Source: Gonatopus flavifemur (taxonomy: Eukaryota; Arthropoda; Insecta; Hymenoptera; Dryinidae). From it: a DNA stretch of 64,000 bases. Positions 34,612 through 46,261 of the stretch are shown here, one piece after another. The notes below the pieces were generated by a model. The model saw nothing but the letters and a program-made list of their open reading frames with translations. It had not been told where the DNA came from and did not search any database. Made by a program: the position numbers and the translations under genes. The stretch covers positions 48,380,001 to 48,444,000 of the forward strand of contig JAFFJZ010000002.1 of NCBI GenBank assembly GCA_018340375.1. The letters are read 5' to 3'. Each line of letters starts with the position of its first letter. The stretch's first letter is position 1.

Positions 34612-35554
34612 TATGGCCAAATGATCTGTCGACGATGGGTGACATTTGGAGGGCTGTGAGCTATGATTCGAGGCTCTAGCATTTCAATACAACCACATTC
34701 TAGGTTGAAAAATCCCAGGACGAAAACATACCAGAAAAGTACATCAAACCCACAACCTCAACTTCATCGTGGAAAAGTTTATCTCATAAATTGCTATATT
34801 TATAGTAATCATTGTTCATGTTCTATAGTAATTATTGCCTCTGCTGGAAGAGGTAATAATAATAATAAGATAATAATAGGATGTTGTTGAAAAAATATAC
34901 CAAATAAATTAATTATTTTGATCTATATCAGATTTGATATAATATATATTCAAAATTATTGCAATAAAATTTATTATTCCAATAATGGATGAAGTACCTG
35001 TGATATGTTGAATCAAAATTGGTAAATTTACTGCAATTCTACTATGAGGGATATCATTTGATAAAGGAGAGTAAATAGTTCATCCAGTCCCAGCCCAGAT
35101 GAAATTGATCGTTTCAAAATTAATGTAAATGGAGAGGGAAGTAGTCGCTAGAATATTATATTATTTCTTCGAGTGAACACTTCATCTGAAGATCGTACAT
35201 TGTTAAAAATTTCTTGGAATTCCATTCATTTTTCAAGTACACTTGCAAATGAAATTCCAAATTCTTGGTGATTGAATTAAGAGTTCCGTTAGATCTGATT
35301 TAATTTTCAATCTGTGCTATTTTATATGACAGTGTAATATTAGAGTTAATAATCATTTCCCAAAATCCCCTAATTATAGACGGTATGACTATGTAAAAAG
35401 GATAATAATAAAACCTGGTTAGTAATGTGAATTACCAGCCCAAAGACATGTTCCTGAAGTTTGAATCGTTTATTGAAACAAGTTAATAATTGAATAACGA
35501 AACACTCAGACTCAACTTCGGTTAAAGACCCATTTCTTGCAGTACATGCTTTAA

Positions 35555-35747
35555 AGGGATACGAGCGGCTGGGCTTTTCTGAATTTTTTCGAGACAAAGG
35601 ACGTGAAAATGCGTGCATCGATTCGAAATATCTCTCTGTACAGCATTTCTTGAGATGCTAAAGAAATGCTCTACAGAGAGATATTTTGAATCGATGCACG
35701 CATTTTCACGTAGTTTGTCTCGAAAGAATTGGACCGCTCGTATCCCC
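35555..35747. mobile_element. TTAA-flanked palindromic MITE A
   Basis: Arms of about 90 bp carry AGGGATACGAGCGG, TTTCGAGACAAA, ACGTGAAAATGCGTGCATCG and ATATCTCTCTGTA. They pair around TGAGATGCTAA. TTAA lies at 35551-35554 and 35748-35751, so a TTAA target duplication is likely (piggyBac- or Kolobok-type mobiliser). The right TTAA is also the left TTAA of the next element. Confidence 0.85.
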
Positions 35748-35751
35748 TTAA

Positions 35752-36415
35752 GGTAGTTCTCCGGAAGAATTTGGGATCAAATTAGAAAAATTATTGTCGA
35801 GCAGAGCACCAAGGTCGAAGGAATTCGATAATCATATTCGTTGGGACTTATTTTCTTATTTATGACAAAAAAAGAACCAACTCGAAGTATAAATGAACAA
35901 CCTTGTAACAACAACGCGAAATTTGACATGGTTTTTTTCTTAAACAATTTTTATTTCTGATCCATTTATGACTCATGAGGGCTCATTTTGTTCCTTGTGA
36001 GATTCAAAAAACCTTTACCATGGAGATTTCTTTATATGAGTCATGTGTGACACTGTCACACGCTTTTGTTTATGGGAATGTATTTTACTATTAATAAAAA
36101 AAAGCGTGTGACAGTGTCACACATGACTCATATAAAGAAATCTCCATGGTAAAGGTTTTTTGAATCTCACAAGGAACAAAATGAGCCCTCATAAGTCATA
36201 AACGGATCAAAAATAAAAATTTGTTAAGAAAAAACCCATGTCAAATTTCGCGTTGTTGTTACAAGGGTGTTTATTTATACTTCGAGTTGGTTCTTTTTTT
36301 GTCATAAATAAGAATATAAGTCCTAACGAATATGATTATCGAATTCCTTCGACCTTGGTGCTCTGCTTGACAATAATTTTTTTAATTTGATCCTGAATTT
36401 TCCTGGAGAACTACC
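35752..36415. mobile_element. TTAA-flanked 664-bp palindromic MITE B
   Basis: Two arms of about 310 bp, roughly 95% identical by eye, run from GGTAGTTCTCC at the left to its inverted copy GGAGAACTACC at the right. Landmarks are GAGCAGAGCACCAAGGTCGA, AACAACAACGCGAAATTTGA, TTGTTCCTTGTGAGATTCAA and CATGGAGATTTCTTTATATG. The loop (about 36068-36100) is only some 30 bp. TTAA flanks at 35748-35751 and 36416-36419. Each arm ends inward with GTGTGACACTGTCACAC, itself a palindrome. No coding capacity. A read-through transcript would form a very long double-stranded hairpin. Confidence 0.92.
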
Positions 36416-36419
36416 TTAA

Positions 36420-37523
36420 ACGGTGTTTTCAATTTCAAGAAGTCAATTTGAGGAGATAAACACACGCGATTTATCATATTTTGTGAGTTTGAATTTTCGT
36501 TGCATTTCTACAAACGATTAAAACTTCTACAATATCTGAGAGACCAACTAAAAAATTGATTACTCCAATATCTTTATGATTAGTTGGAAAACAAATCGCT
36601 TTTTCATTGAAATTGAAGGGGACGCTTTCATTAAGCAATTACGAAATGAGGGGATTTTCTCAAACCTTTTTGTTCATGGAAGAAAGTAAATGAAGAACTG
36701 AAATTGCTGTTCACTGATTTAATCAGTCTTGAAATACAAGAAATAAATTTTTTAATGAGGAATAATGCCATGGAAATTGTTTGCGCATGCTGAAACATGA
36801 TCGCCTAAAAAAAGTGACTAATTGGTCTGCACTGTAGAACTTGCGAAGATTATCTTAAACCAAAGACCTTGAGATTCTTATGAAATGTATCATATTTGTT
36901 GAAGGTTGTACCAATAAAACCAACAACAATCTGTTGTTTTTTCACTCAAGTAAAAAATTGAACCAATGTTTCAAAACAATGTTTTCTCGTGATTCTTTTT
37001 AGAACGGCAAAAAGAAAAGAACCCATTGAACTCCGAGATATATTTTTGTATATATTCGAAGTATGTAATCTTCCAAATTAGAAATATTTTCTCAAAATTG
37101 AAAGAATGAATTCTATTGAATCGGACCAAAATGTTTTCCTTCAGTATTGAAATCCCTTCTAAGTGAACGAAAAGTTTCGGTGAAAAAGAATTTATTCAAA
37201 GGACAAAAATGGCGTAAAATTCCCAAAAAATTGAAATCTTTTTCTCATAAATCAATACTTTATACCCCGAAGAGCATGTATCACAGAGCGCAAGAAAAAA
37301 TTGGACCTTCAAGTATACTTTTTTTCCGCTTAATTGATTCGATTACGTACATTCGAATACATCTTCTCAAACTTCAAACGCCGTTTATTCGAAATCATTT
37401 TTTTGACCTCTTTGACAGCTCAGAGAGTTTTTATCCGATCGACTTGGTTCAAAATGGATTTTACAAAAGAGTTATGTGTTTATGCTTGCCAACATGATAT
37501 AAGAGAACCAAAATTTTCCCATG
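36420..37523. other. Stretch with no recognisable gene
   Basis: No element ends or domains were recognised. A 116-codon plus-strand frame at 37147-37497 lacks a recognisable motif and is rich in Phe, Lys, Ser and Ile, as expected from AT-rich non-coding DNA. Confidence 0.45.
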
Positions 37524-37525
37524 TA

Positions 37526-37769
37526 CACTGGAAAAAATATTTATTTGTCCTCTCTCCATAAAATATTTATTTATAGAAATTAAATATTCATTTAGATGCA
37601 AAAACTGATTACTTGTGGCGAATAAATTGTTCGTTCGGAGGACCAATTTATTTGGGGCAAGCATTCAATTATTTGATTCGATTAAATATTTTATTAATCC
37701 TAAGAAATATTTTATGAAGAGAGGACAAATGAACTATTTATTTGGTTTGAAGGAATTTTTCCTCCAGTG
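37526..37769. mobile_element. Palindromic TA-flanked MITE (CACTGGA type)
   Basis: The arms begin CACTGGA and pair through AAATA, ATTTGTCCTCTCT, CATAAAATATTT and CCAATTTATT(T/C)G-type segments. TA flanks at 37524-37525 and 37770-37771. Several overlapping frames on both strands (60-75 codons) mirror each other because of the palindrome. Confidence 0.75.
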
Positions 37770-37771
37770 TA

Positions 37772-40447
37772 ATATTGACTTTATTCAAGATTTGTAAATA
37801 GTCTCACATTAATCCATCAAATTTGAGAAAAGTTAAAATTTTACGAATTTTCTTGCTTCTCGTGCCATTCATCCATTTATCCAGAAGAAAACATAAAATC
37901 ATCAAGTTTAATATTTTCTTCGTTTTTTTTATCCGTCAAGAGTTGCGAACTGGATTTCTTTCGCCGACTGAAGACTGCACCGACTAATAAATCTGCAGTG
38001 ATTATTTCACTTTCAAAAATATTTTTTTGATATACATTCAACACGTACAAAAATATATCCCAAAATTCAATCAGTTTATTCATCCTTTTTTTTACTTTTG
38101 AAACAAATCACACAACCCCAAAATTTTGAAACCTTTTAATTCAGGACATCCTCTCAATGGTTAAGATCAATGTGCGACGTCTGTGGCCCAGTGATGTGGC
38201 ATTATTGGGCTATATATAAACTCTGCATGAAGAATAAGAATCGATGACATTTCAAATAATCTAGGATATCTCAAAGATCAGTATTCCTATTTTCCCATTG
38301 ATTCTTCAACAAAGGGCGAATAATGATATTGAACAATCGAGAGTTATATTGTCGAGGAGAAATAAAAATGAAGAGAATAAACTCCAATCAAGTGTACTTT
38401 ACATAACGTTACACAATTGAAAGTTCATTCGTGTGCTTAATATGCTCGCTCTGTACATGTATGGAAGTTGTAGGGAACGTTATACGACGTGAATCAAAAT
38501 GACTTGGGGAGGGAGAAAGTTGGCGAGTAAAGAGGATGGTTCAGAGGATGGAGATTGAATCGTACTGAGGATGAAGAACTTGGTTCCTTGTATCTTCACC
38601 GCCATTGATGATGAATGTGTCTCGTTAGTCCTCATTTAACTTTGGTAATATGGATCACAGAAATTTTTGTATTAATCCAATTGTGCAATCAACGTATAAG
38701 TTGCATGTGAATCACGTTACACGTTATTTATGTCCTCGCAACATCATTTGTCTTCAAACAATCTCCCTTTAAAAATCATCATCTCAATTCCATCACATGG
38801 TTTTCCCTTCCCACTCCTATGTCCCTCAACTTCTCTCTGTTATTTGTTTTGTGTTTGATTTCCTTATTTACTGATTTCTTCCTCACATTACAATTTCTTT
38901 TTTCACCCTGGAACTGATTTTGAGATATGAAAAATCAGAGGATCCCATTCAACGATCATTTTACGAATCAGAATTTGCATAGGGATTCCGCTTTGGAAAT
39001 GAAAATGCAAATCACACGCTATTCCACGACAACAGAATTTGAATAAAACATTTTTTAATGCACAATTGTATATGTTCATGAAATGTTCCATGAGATTTTC
39101 GTTTATGGAACACGTGATACACATCCAAAGGCTCCACCTTTTTTACCGATCTAATTAAAATTGGAGAGCAGGAGGGAAGAGGAGTAGAGTAGAACAGAGC
39201 AGTGACAGGCTTGAAAAAGCAGATTTTAATTTATTTTCTGCTGTATACAGAATTTTCTTCCACGCATTTTCATGATGATGAATATTCTCTCTGTTCATAT
39301 TAATTACTCCGACCGGTATGCGTGAAGGAGAAGAGTTTAGGGAAAGAAAAAAAGCTTTCTCCGAACAAAATTGTTTCTCACTTTGAATTGGAAATTAATG
39401 CCCCGATACTATATAGTTCATCATAGAGTTCCATGCGATACGAATTGGAGGGTGTACACGGTGGTGCATGTATGAATCATTCCGGTATTATACGAATATC
39501 ATGACCGTACAAAAGTCTCGTAGATCACCAAAGAATCGTCGAATATCGTGATTCAAACTAAAATGCCCGTAGCGTTTTCGAGCGTTGTATTACATTGAAC
39601 CGTGTATACCGTGGGACCACCACTGGCATTGGCAGAAGGAATAGAGGGATGTATGATTGGTCGGTTTTCCAATTTATATTTCTGTATATTCAATACATGT
39701 GTGAATTCAATCGATTGAGTTTTCTGTACAATAGAACTTGCTCGCCAAGATATTTTTATTGACAAATTTTATTTAGAGATGGATAAATATTCCTGAACGG
39801 ATAATCGTTTGTCAAGTATTTTTCACTGTTTTGGGAAGAATAGATTGTGTTGGAGGTAGTAACAATTCGTTTATTATTTTGAATTCGCAGTAGAGTTTGC
39901 AGTTCGGAAGAGACGATCCTACTCGAAATGTTCCCGTCCTCGTATTGTGTTTATTTTCATTTCAATCGCGGTGACACTTCAAAGTCTTTTATGAAGCCTC
40001 AAATTAATCACGGTGTATTTTCTGATTTGCGTGCGAAATGAACGTCGATAGACGATAGAACGTTCATATATTTATACATGCGAATGGGCGAACGTTCTCT
40101 CAAACCTCCCTATAGTAGGAGAGCACTTAATATTAAGCGGAAAATGAGCTTAATGAGAGCTTGTCAGGAATAGAAAAAAGAGAGACAAAAATTGTGAAAA
40201 GAAAAGATGCCTGGAGGGCGAAAATACTCGTGAAAGAGCGGCAGATTCTTCTTTTTTACTTCTCCTACTTTTTTTCACGGATACCCCTGGAGGCTCCCCT
40301 CCTATTCACCTCAACCATTTGGCAGCCGTTCAGGGAAAAAGTTTGGTGAAAAGCTCGTTACTTAGCTTGCGGACAGAGCTTTAGACGCCGTTCGTTGAGT
40401 AGCACACGACAGTCGGTCTTTCCGTTGTACATATATTTCTAGAAATT

Positions 40448-40485
<38 letters not shown>

Positions 40486-42266
40486 CCTCCACCCTTTCTA
40501 CATCATATCTTCTATATACTTTTTATCTTTTCCACAACCAAGTGGGGAAGATTAATGGAACAATGGAAGGATGTTTTTTGCTGTTATAGGAATTGGTTGT
40601 AACATCCATGAATGGAAAACAGCCGACTACTCGGCCGAGAAACAATTTGTCCGAAAAATAGCACGATCTCTGTTTCGAACTCCTCTCTGTACCACCTCGC
40701 AACTATGATTCATTCTCATAACACTCGAAAAGTGGTCCGCATTTTATTAAAAGAATCGGTATAACATCCAAGCAACTGCTGTAGCCAAGATTCGAGAAAA
40801 ATGTTGCACGCTTGAGAGATCAAAGAACGGAAGAGATACGAAACAAGATCTTGTAAATCACACTGCAAACAATTAACAAAAAGCTCCTTTGTATTTTCTT
40901 TGGAGTTCTGTGTTTCTTATTCCTGGTCGAAGAACAGCGGCATCTTGCCCTCCGAAGCGTATGGGAATTTTATTTATGAGGTTTTATATAACATTCCAGG
41001 GATACTAGAAAGTGTCGGCGTTTATTGCCTTACACCACCCCTAGGCTACCACCTCCCTCCAGTTTCCTTTCTTTTCCCTCTCACTCGATCCCTCTTTTAT
41101 CGTCTTACTATACTCTCGAAACCGTGTTAAGAGAATTCTACAAGAAAAGATCTCATGGCTATTCTGTTCATCGAACCGAAAAGACACACCCGCACATTCG
41201 AACACGTATACGCACGAGTTCACGCACACGCGTACGGCAGATACCGATAAAATTCGTCGGAATATCTTTTGCGATCTAGGAAAATTTTGTTCTTTGAAAA
41301 ACAGAGAACCTTAGGCAGGAATTCAACGTAGAACGTAGAAGAATTTTTTAAAATGAGCATGTAATACACTTACCGGTTTTGTGTTCGTGTTTGTGTCCGT
41401 GTCCGCGAACGCACATAGATGAACAAGGGAAATATTCATATTCACTGGTGAACAAAAGATACAGAACAAAAAAGAATCTTCAGGATAATAATACGATATA
41501 TTACAGATGGAGGCGCCCAACGTCGGTACAACAGTACTGCTTATTTTATTTCATTTCTCCCTTTTTTTTATCATGCACTCATTTCTCCCGCGCTATTACT
41601 GTATAAATCCTTGGATGTTGTCTGTGAGCGCGGTATTGTAAATATTCGTGAGAGAATTCTCATTCAAAAACTGCAAGTGTACTTCCAAGAGATGAGAATG
41701 GAACGTAATGAGGATGATTCTTGTAAGAAGGTTGGTTTATGTGGATTGAAAATGCGTTGAGTTGGTAGGGAAATTCATAAGAACAATTTTCTCCATCCGT
41801 AACCAGGAAGTATTTTAATCCTCAAACTATCGTTGAATATACGTTTCTTCTATATATCGTTGATACCATATTCTGGTTCAAAGAACACATACAATGATTC
41901 CATAACTCACTTCTCTTAAGAATGGAAGATGTTTATGAAGAATGGTACAGTTCACCTTGAGTTGAACTACCGTTGGGCCACAAAGACAAGCCAGTAATAA
42001 CTGTCATCTTATTGGAGCCGATGGAACAGCTGGCTTCGGCCTCCTGTAAAAATTGCAACACTGCGTCCCCTCATCAGTCTATCTGTGATCTGTGCCTTTG
42101 ATTCGAGCATGAGCATGAGCAGGTGTTCAAGAAGTGTGAGATTAGGTAGCAGGAGATGAGTTGTTGGAGGCATCAATCCAATTCAAAATGGACACAGAGT
42201 TAATGTGAATTATGCTGAGTGTTTCAACACGGAGAAAGATAAAGTTTCACAAATCACTGCATTCCC
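37772..42266. other. 4.5-kb stretch with no recognisable gene or element
   Basis: I found no inverted-repeat ends here. A CT microsatellite lies at 40449-40480, in a pyrimidine-rich zone continuing to about 40510. Short frames (60-84 codons) have no domain. The base composition is less repetitive than the MITE-rich parts, so this may be unique intronic or intergenic DNA. Confidence 0.45.
40449..40480. repeat. CT microsatellite
   Basis: About 14 CT dinucleotides in a row, followed by TTTCTCTTCCTCC. Confidence 0.9.
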
Positions 42267-42267
42267 G

Positions 42268-42640
42268 ACTAGAAAAAGTACTGGGGCCATTATCATGATC
42301 GGGTCATGACAGCCCGATGTAGTAGTCAGGCCCTGATAATGTAGTCCAATCGGGACCCGATCATACATGTAACGCAGAGGCGTGACGAGGAAACGATCAG
42401 GTAAGAATGATCAGGACCTCGTGAGTCAACCTGATTAGAAAAGGTACCAATAAACCAGAAAACGTGCTAGGGCCATTATCATGTTCAGATCATGTCAGCC
42501 AGATTCTACTATCAGGTCTCCATAACGCAGCCTGATCGGGACGTGATCATACATGTAATACAGTGGTCTCGTGATAAACCGATAAAAAAGAAATGAATTA
42601 ACCTCAAATGAATATGTATGAAATTGATTTTCAGCACCAT
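42268..42640 (+). repeat. 186-bp direct duplication
   Basis: GGGCCATTATCATG, TCATG(A/T)CAGCC, ATCGGGAC and GATCATACATGTAA recur exactly 186 bp apart (for example GGCCAT at 42285 and 42471, GATCATACATG at 42359 and 42545). Each unit contains a small palindrome (CATTATCA ... TGATAATG). A diverged third copy of part of it (TCCAAATCGGGCCCTGATG ... AATGTAACGCA) lies at about 45783-45840, so the ends may belong to one larger element of about 3.7 kb. Confidence 0.65.
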
Positions 42641-43642
42641 CTGGCGAGAGACTTGCATCAATAGAGTGTGAAATTCGGCGTATGTCTTGTACAAATCATG
42701 ATTCCGATTCTGTATTAAGACTGAGAATTATAAATTTTTATGCTAGCGAGTATTTTTGTCATTCAACTTATACATGACGATAACTGTGTAAATTTTGAAT
42801 TTCATGATTTATGACCATGTGGATATAATACTGATTTATGCGTGGTGATATCTGTACATTAGGGGTGTAAATATCAGTAAGTATTCCTCTCCCAGTTTAG
42901 ATCTAGTTCAACCAATCTCCCGTCAGATGGAGATGTGAACCGGTTATAATTCCCTTAGTGGATGTTTACACCCCTGAGTGCACTAATAAAAATTCATCAA
43001 AATATACATTTCATTGGAATATACAGTGCGTCTGCAACGGGATGTTCGTGGTAACACTAAATATAACGTGTAAGAATTACAATCGAATGGCTACATACAG
43101 TCATATGCAATAACAAAAAGATGGCGAACATACACTAGATATTATTCAAGCAAGATAGCATGTAACCCCTCTTTTCAAGTGACATTTGCAACCTTTTTAA
43201 CCTCTCATTTTATATCATATAACTGAATGGTATCTGGAGTTTTAGAAAAATATGTGGAAATGGGTTTCAGAATAGATAGACACTTGAATGGATAGATGGA
43301 TAGGCGGATGGTGCCAGGAACTGACTTCCGGGATTAGATCTAAGGAGTCTTCAAAAAGCTCATGAAGACTCTAACCCCCACTCCAAGTGAGCCACTGAGA
43401 AATGTTGGCATCCCAGAGTTGCCAAGTGTACGAGTCATTATATCCCCACTCAACAACTTGGAATTTCCTCATCTCATCTTCTGAATCGCCATATAAGTTC
43501 CCATTGGGTTACATGAGAAGAGTTCTTACTGGTCAGACCTTATTCCCGAAATACGTTCCTCGCTGCATCCAACGAGAAGACTCGAATTCTCATAGATCCG
43601 ATGGTAATTATGGTCCGCCAGGGTGTGTAACGAGTGGTAGAG

Positions 43643-43908
43643 CACTGGAAACAAATTGGAAGTCCCACTTTTCCAAAAGTACCATGTGCAGCGCTCCCAC
43701 GAATTGGTATATCTGTTCTTTCAATTTGGGCCGATAGATTCCTCAAGACCGGAAAACAGCAACCCCGAGCGTTTGAGTGATCAAGTGTTGCGGCTGGTGG
43801 TCTCCCATTTTGCGAAATCTGTCCACCCGAAGTGGGAGAATAGACATGTCAATTTGTGCTGCACAAGGTATTTTCGAGAAGTTGAGACTTCCAATTTTTT
43901 TTCCAGTG
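43643..43908. mobile_element. Inverted-repeat MITE (CACTGGAAA type, AG flanks)
   Basis: CACTGGAAACAAATTGGAAG and the complement of CACTGGAAAAAAAATTGGAA are the ends. The arms continue with GTC(C/T)CA, AAA(A/G)TACC(A/T)TGTGCAGC and TGTCTATTCT/TATCTGTTCT and pair for about 70-100 bp. AG flanks both sides (43641-43642, 43909-43910). Frames of 106-111 codons crossing it on both strands are by-products. Confidence 0.65.
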
Positions 43909-44099
43909 AGGTTCTTCAGTATGACGGAGATAGTTTTCCCCCAGCTGCTGAGACTGACTGGGTAGAAAAGCTTTGACCTGCACTTTTCCTGGCTAGTCCT
44001 TGAGACTTATAGCGTCACTGTTTAGACAAAGGAGGAATTCGGTCCTCCTCTCTCCCAGTTCATCTTCTCCTAATGCCTCAACAATTTCTAGAAAAAGGG

Positions 44100-44935
44100 A
44101 ATAGCCCCTTCTTATCTCCCATGTGTTTATGGACAAATGGCACAATCATGGACCAAGTCTGGCACAAGATCTGTCGAGACTTGTCTTGAACAATTCATCA
44201 AACTTGGCCTTGGCTTGGAAATGATAAGATCAGGACAAGCTTAGGTCAATGATTCTTTCAAATCTGGTCCAAATGATTCGCCAACCATCAACCAATGTTT
44301 TGTTCATCACAGACATTGATGAAAACAATATTCTGAGCCATATTTCAGCTCAACTTTTCCCCTCAGAATAGCGTACATGAATCATGTTGAAACGGTGGAT
44401 TAACTGTGTCAAGACTGGGACAAGCTTGAGTATTTTTCGGTCTTGTCAATATCTGCATGGTAAAAGAATCTTTAAATCTTATGAAGAGTTCTTCAAGATC
44501 AGTTGAATTCCGTGTATGATGACGTGCAAAAGTCTATCTATCTTAGTGTATGAAACTGGGGTGTGGGGCTAATTTTGAGGGGCAGATTGGGTCACTCTTG
44601 CCCTGATGGTCATGCACAAATGTTTAACCATTGAGAACTCAGAATTTGGTTACTAATTAAAAACATTTCGCCACTCATGTGTACAACATCGACCTAATTA
44701 TCTTTAGCGAATGCTAGTTTTTTACGCTTGTTCCAAGCTTATACCAAGTGCAACAGCCATTCCACAGATATATGAACAACTGTACCATGATTGACTATCC
44801 ATTGGAAACAGCGGGACAATCATAGAACAATATTGGTCCACTTGTTCTGAACGGAGATTTGTTCCTGACACATGTGCCACTTTTGGGGCAAGTTTGGGCT
44901 TTTTTAGTCTTGTCAATACTTGCATGGGTCTATTC
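44100..44935. repeat. GACAAG-rich repeat region
   Basis: Many copies of GACAAG/CTTGTC-like motifs occur. One block, GGGACAAGCTTGAGTATTTT followed by CGGTCTTGTCAATATCTGCA (44418-44458), returns diverged at 44886-44927 as GGGCAAGTTTGGGC...AGTCTTGTCAATACTTGCA. The ends are unknown. It could be the interior of a decayed element between the related sequences at 42.3 and 45.8 kb. Confidence 0.4.
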
Positions 44936-44973
44936 AGCTAATCAACTATACTGGCAATTCGTGGGAATAGCTA

Positions 44974-45345
44974 ATGGAGGATGAGCACTACAGTGTAGTA
45001 TACGAGGGAAATAACTGCTGGTTTTTGAAAAAAAAGTTACTCGAGTCTCTTTATGAGAATTTCGGCAACTGCCTTGGACAAGTGGAGAGACTCTCTCATC
45101 TGCCCGAGGAATTGCCACAGGAAAACTGTGCTCCAGTGGGCCACGGTACCCTGTTTTATACTTCGCTTGGGTTTACTGAAGTAGAGGGCAAGATTTCGAA
45201 GCGCGCGCACCTTGTGCATACCTTGCAAAGCTCGAAACTGAGAGCGGGTTCAACGGTGATGGATAAATGCGCATCACGTTCGATGCGTCGTCACCTCACG
45301 GTACTGTTCGCTCATTGGCCTACGCAGAGAGATTTAAACCAATGA
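44974..45345 (+). CDS. Unrecognised 123-codon open frame
   Basis: I do not recognise this frame (MEDEHYSVVYEGNNCWFLKK...). It is noted because it is among the longest non-transposon frames in the window and its second half (45180-45340) is richer in GC and CpG than the neighbourhood. The predicted product is mixed in character, with a Lys-rich start, a cysteine near residue 54 and no signal peptide or clear membrane segment. A minus-strand frame overlaps it. It lies between two parts of a possible decayed element (42.3 and 45.8 kb), so it could be a transposon-derived fragment, a host exon with unseen splice sites, or chance. I lean to chance or a remnant. Confidence 0.2.
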   Translation: MEDEHYSVVYEGNNCWFLKKKLLESLYENFGNCLGQVERLSHLPEELPQENCAPVGHGTLFYTSLGFTEVEGKISKRAHLVHTLQSSKLRAGSTVMDKCASRSMRRHLTVLFAHWPTQRDLNQ

Positions 45346-46261
45346 TATGAAAATAGACACGGGTTTGAAGCATAGATTATGGCATGAAAAAAATGCGTGG
45401 ATCCATGCCCGTGAAGCATAGGGCATTGCGATCAATGCTCAAGTCCACGCGATCAGCTCGTGACAATTTGAGCGATGAAAGAATGGGAAATTTTCACACT
45501 ATTAGTTCTCCAAATTTCTCTCCTTCTCACCTATCACCCCTTAGGCTCCACGCAACTTTCACTCAGTTTCACCAGATGAATACTACTTCTCACGAAATTG
45601 ATCAATCATAATCTTGCATGATAAAGAATAATTAATTGAAAGCGAATGTTCAATACTTCAGTGTCTGGCGACACTGCTTTCACTATTGTAAATGCGCTTT
45701 GATTAGGTTTTTCGACCCATCACCAATTCACTGGAACACAAAAACCCGGCAGGTAGGAATTCATATTGGGTGTTCGTTCAGGATCAGATCTGGAGAGCCT
45801 TATTCCAAATCGGGCCCTGATGTAACTTAATGTAACGCACCGTTGTATCAGAGTCAGATATAAAGAACTATGGTAAGGCATGTCAAATTACAAACCTATC
45901 AGGGGCAGGGCTTGTTAATCCTAATCAGGGGTACCAGATCATGGCCTTATCAGAACCAGATTAGATGTGCCAAAATGAGGTGAGCTTTATAACTGCCCGA
46001 TTGAGCCCATATTGAACATGAGGCTGGTCATCAAATTTTTGGCTGTGGTTCATTTTGAATTTGAGGGTCCTGTTTTCATTTCAATGAAAGAAGAGCACAG
46101 TTCTTATGGGCCATCATTTTCCCCAGTCATTATTGCTTGTATTTTATCTCTTTCAATAGAAAATCTTCTACAAGTAATTCTAGTCGAAGTTCATAGGGAT
46201 AACTTGGTTGACTTCACCCAAGAAGATTTTCTCGAAGACAAAACAACTTTCAATAGTTGAT

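Noticed and set aside
43402..43976. Three overlapping frames of 68-111 codons
   Set aside because: They cross the inverted-repeat MITE at 43643-43908, and both strands are open because of the palindrome.
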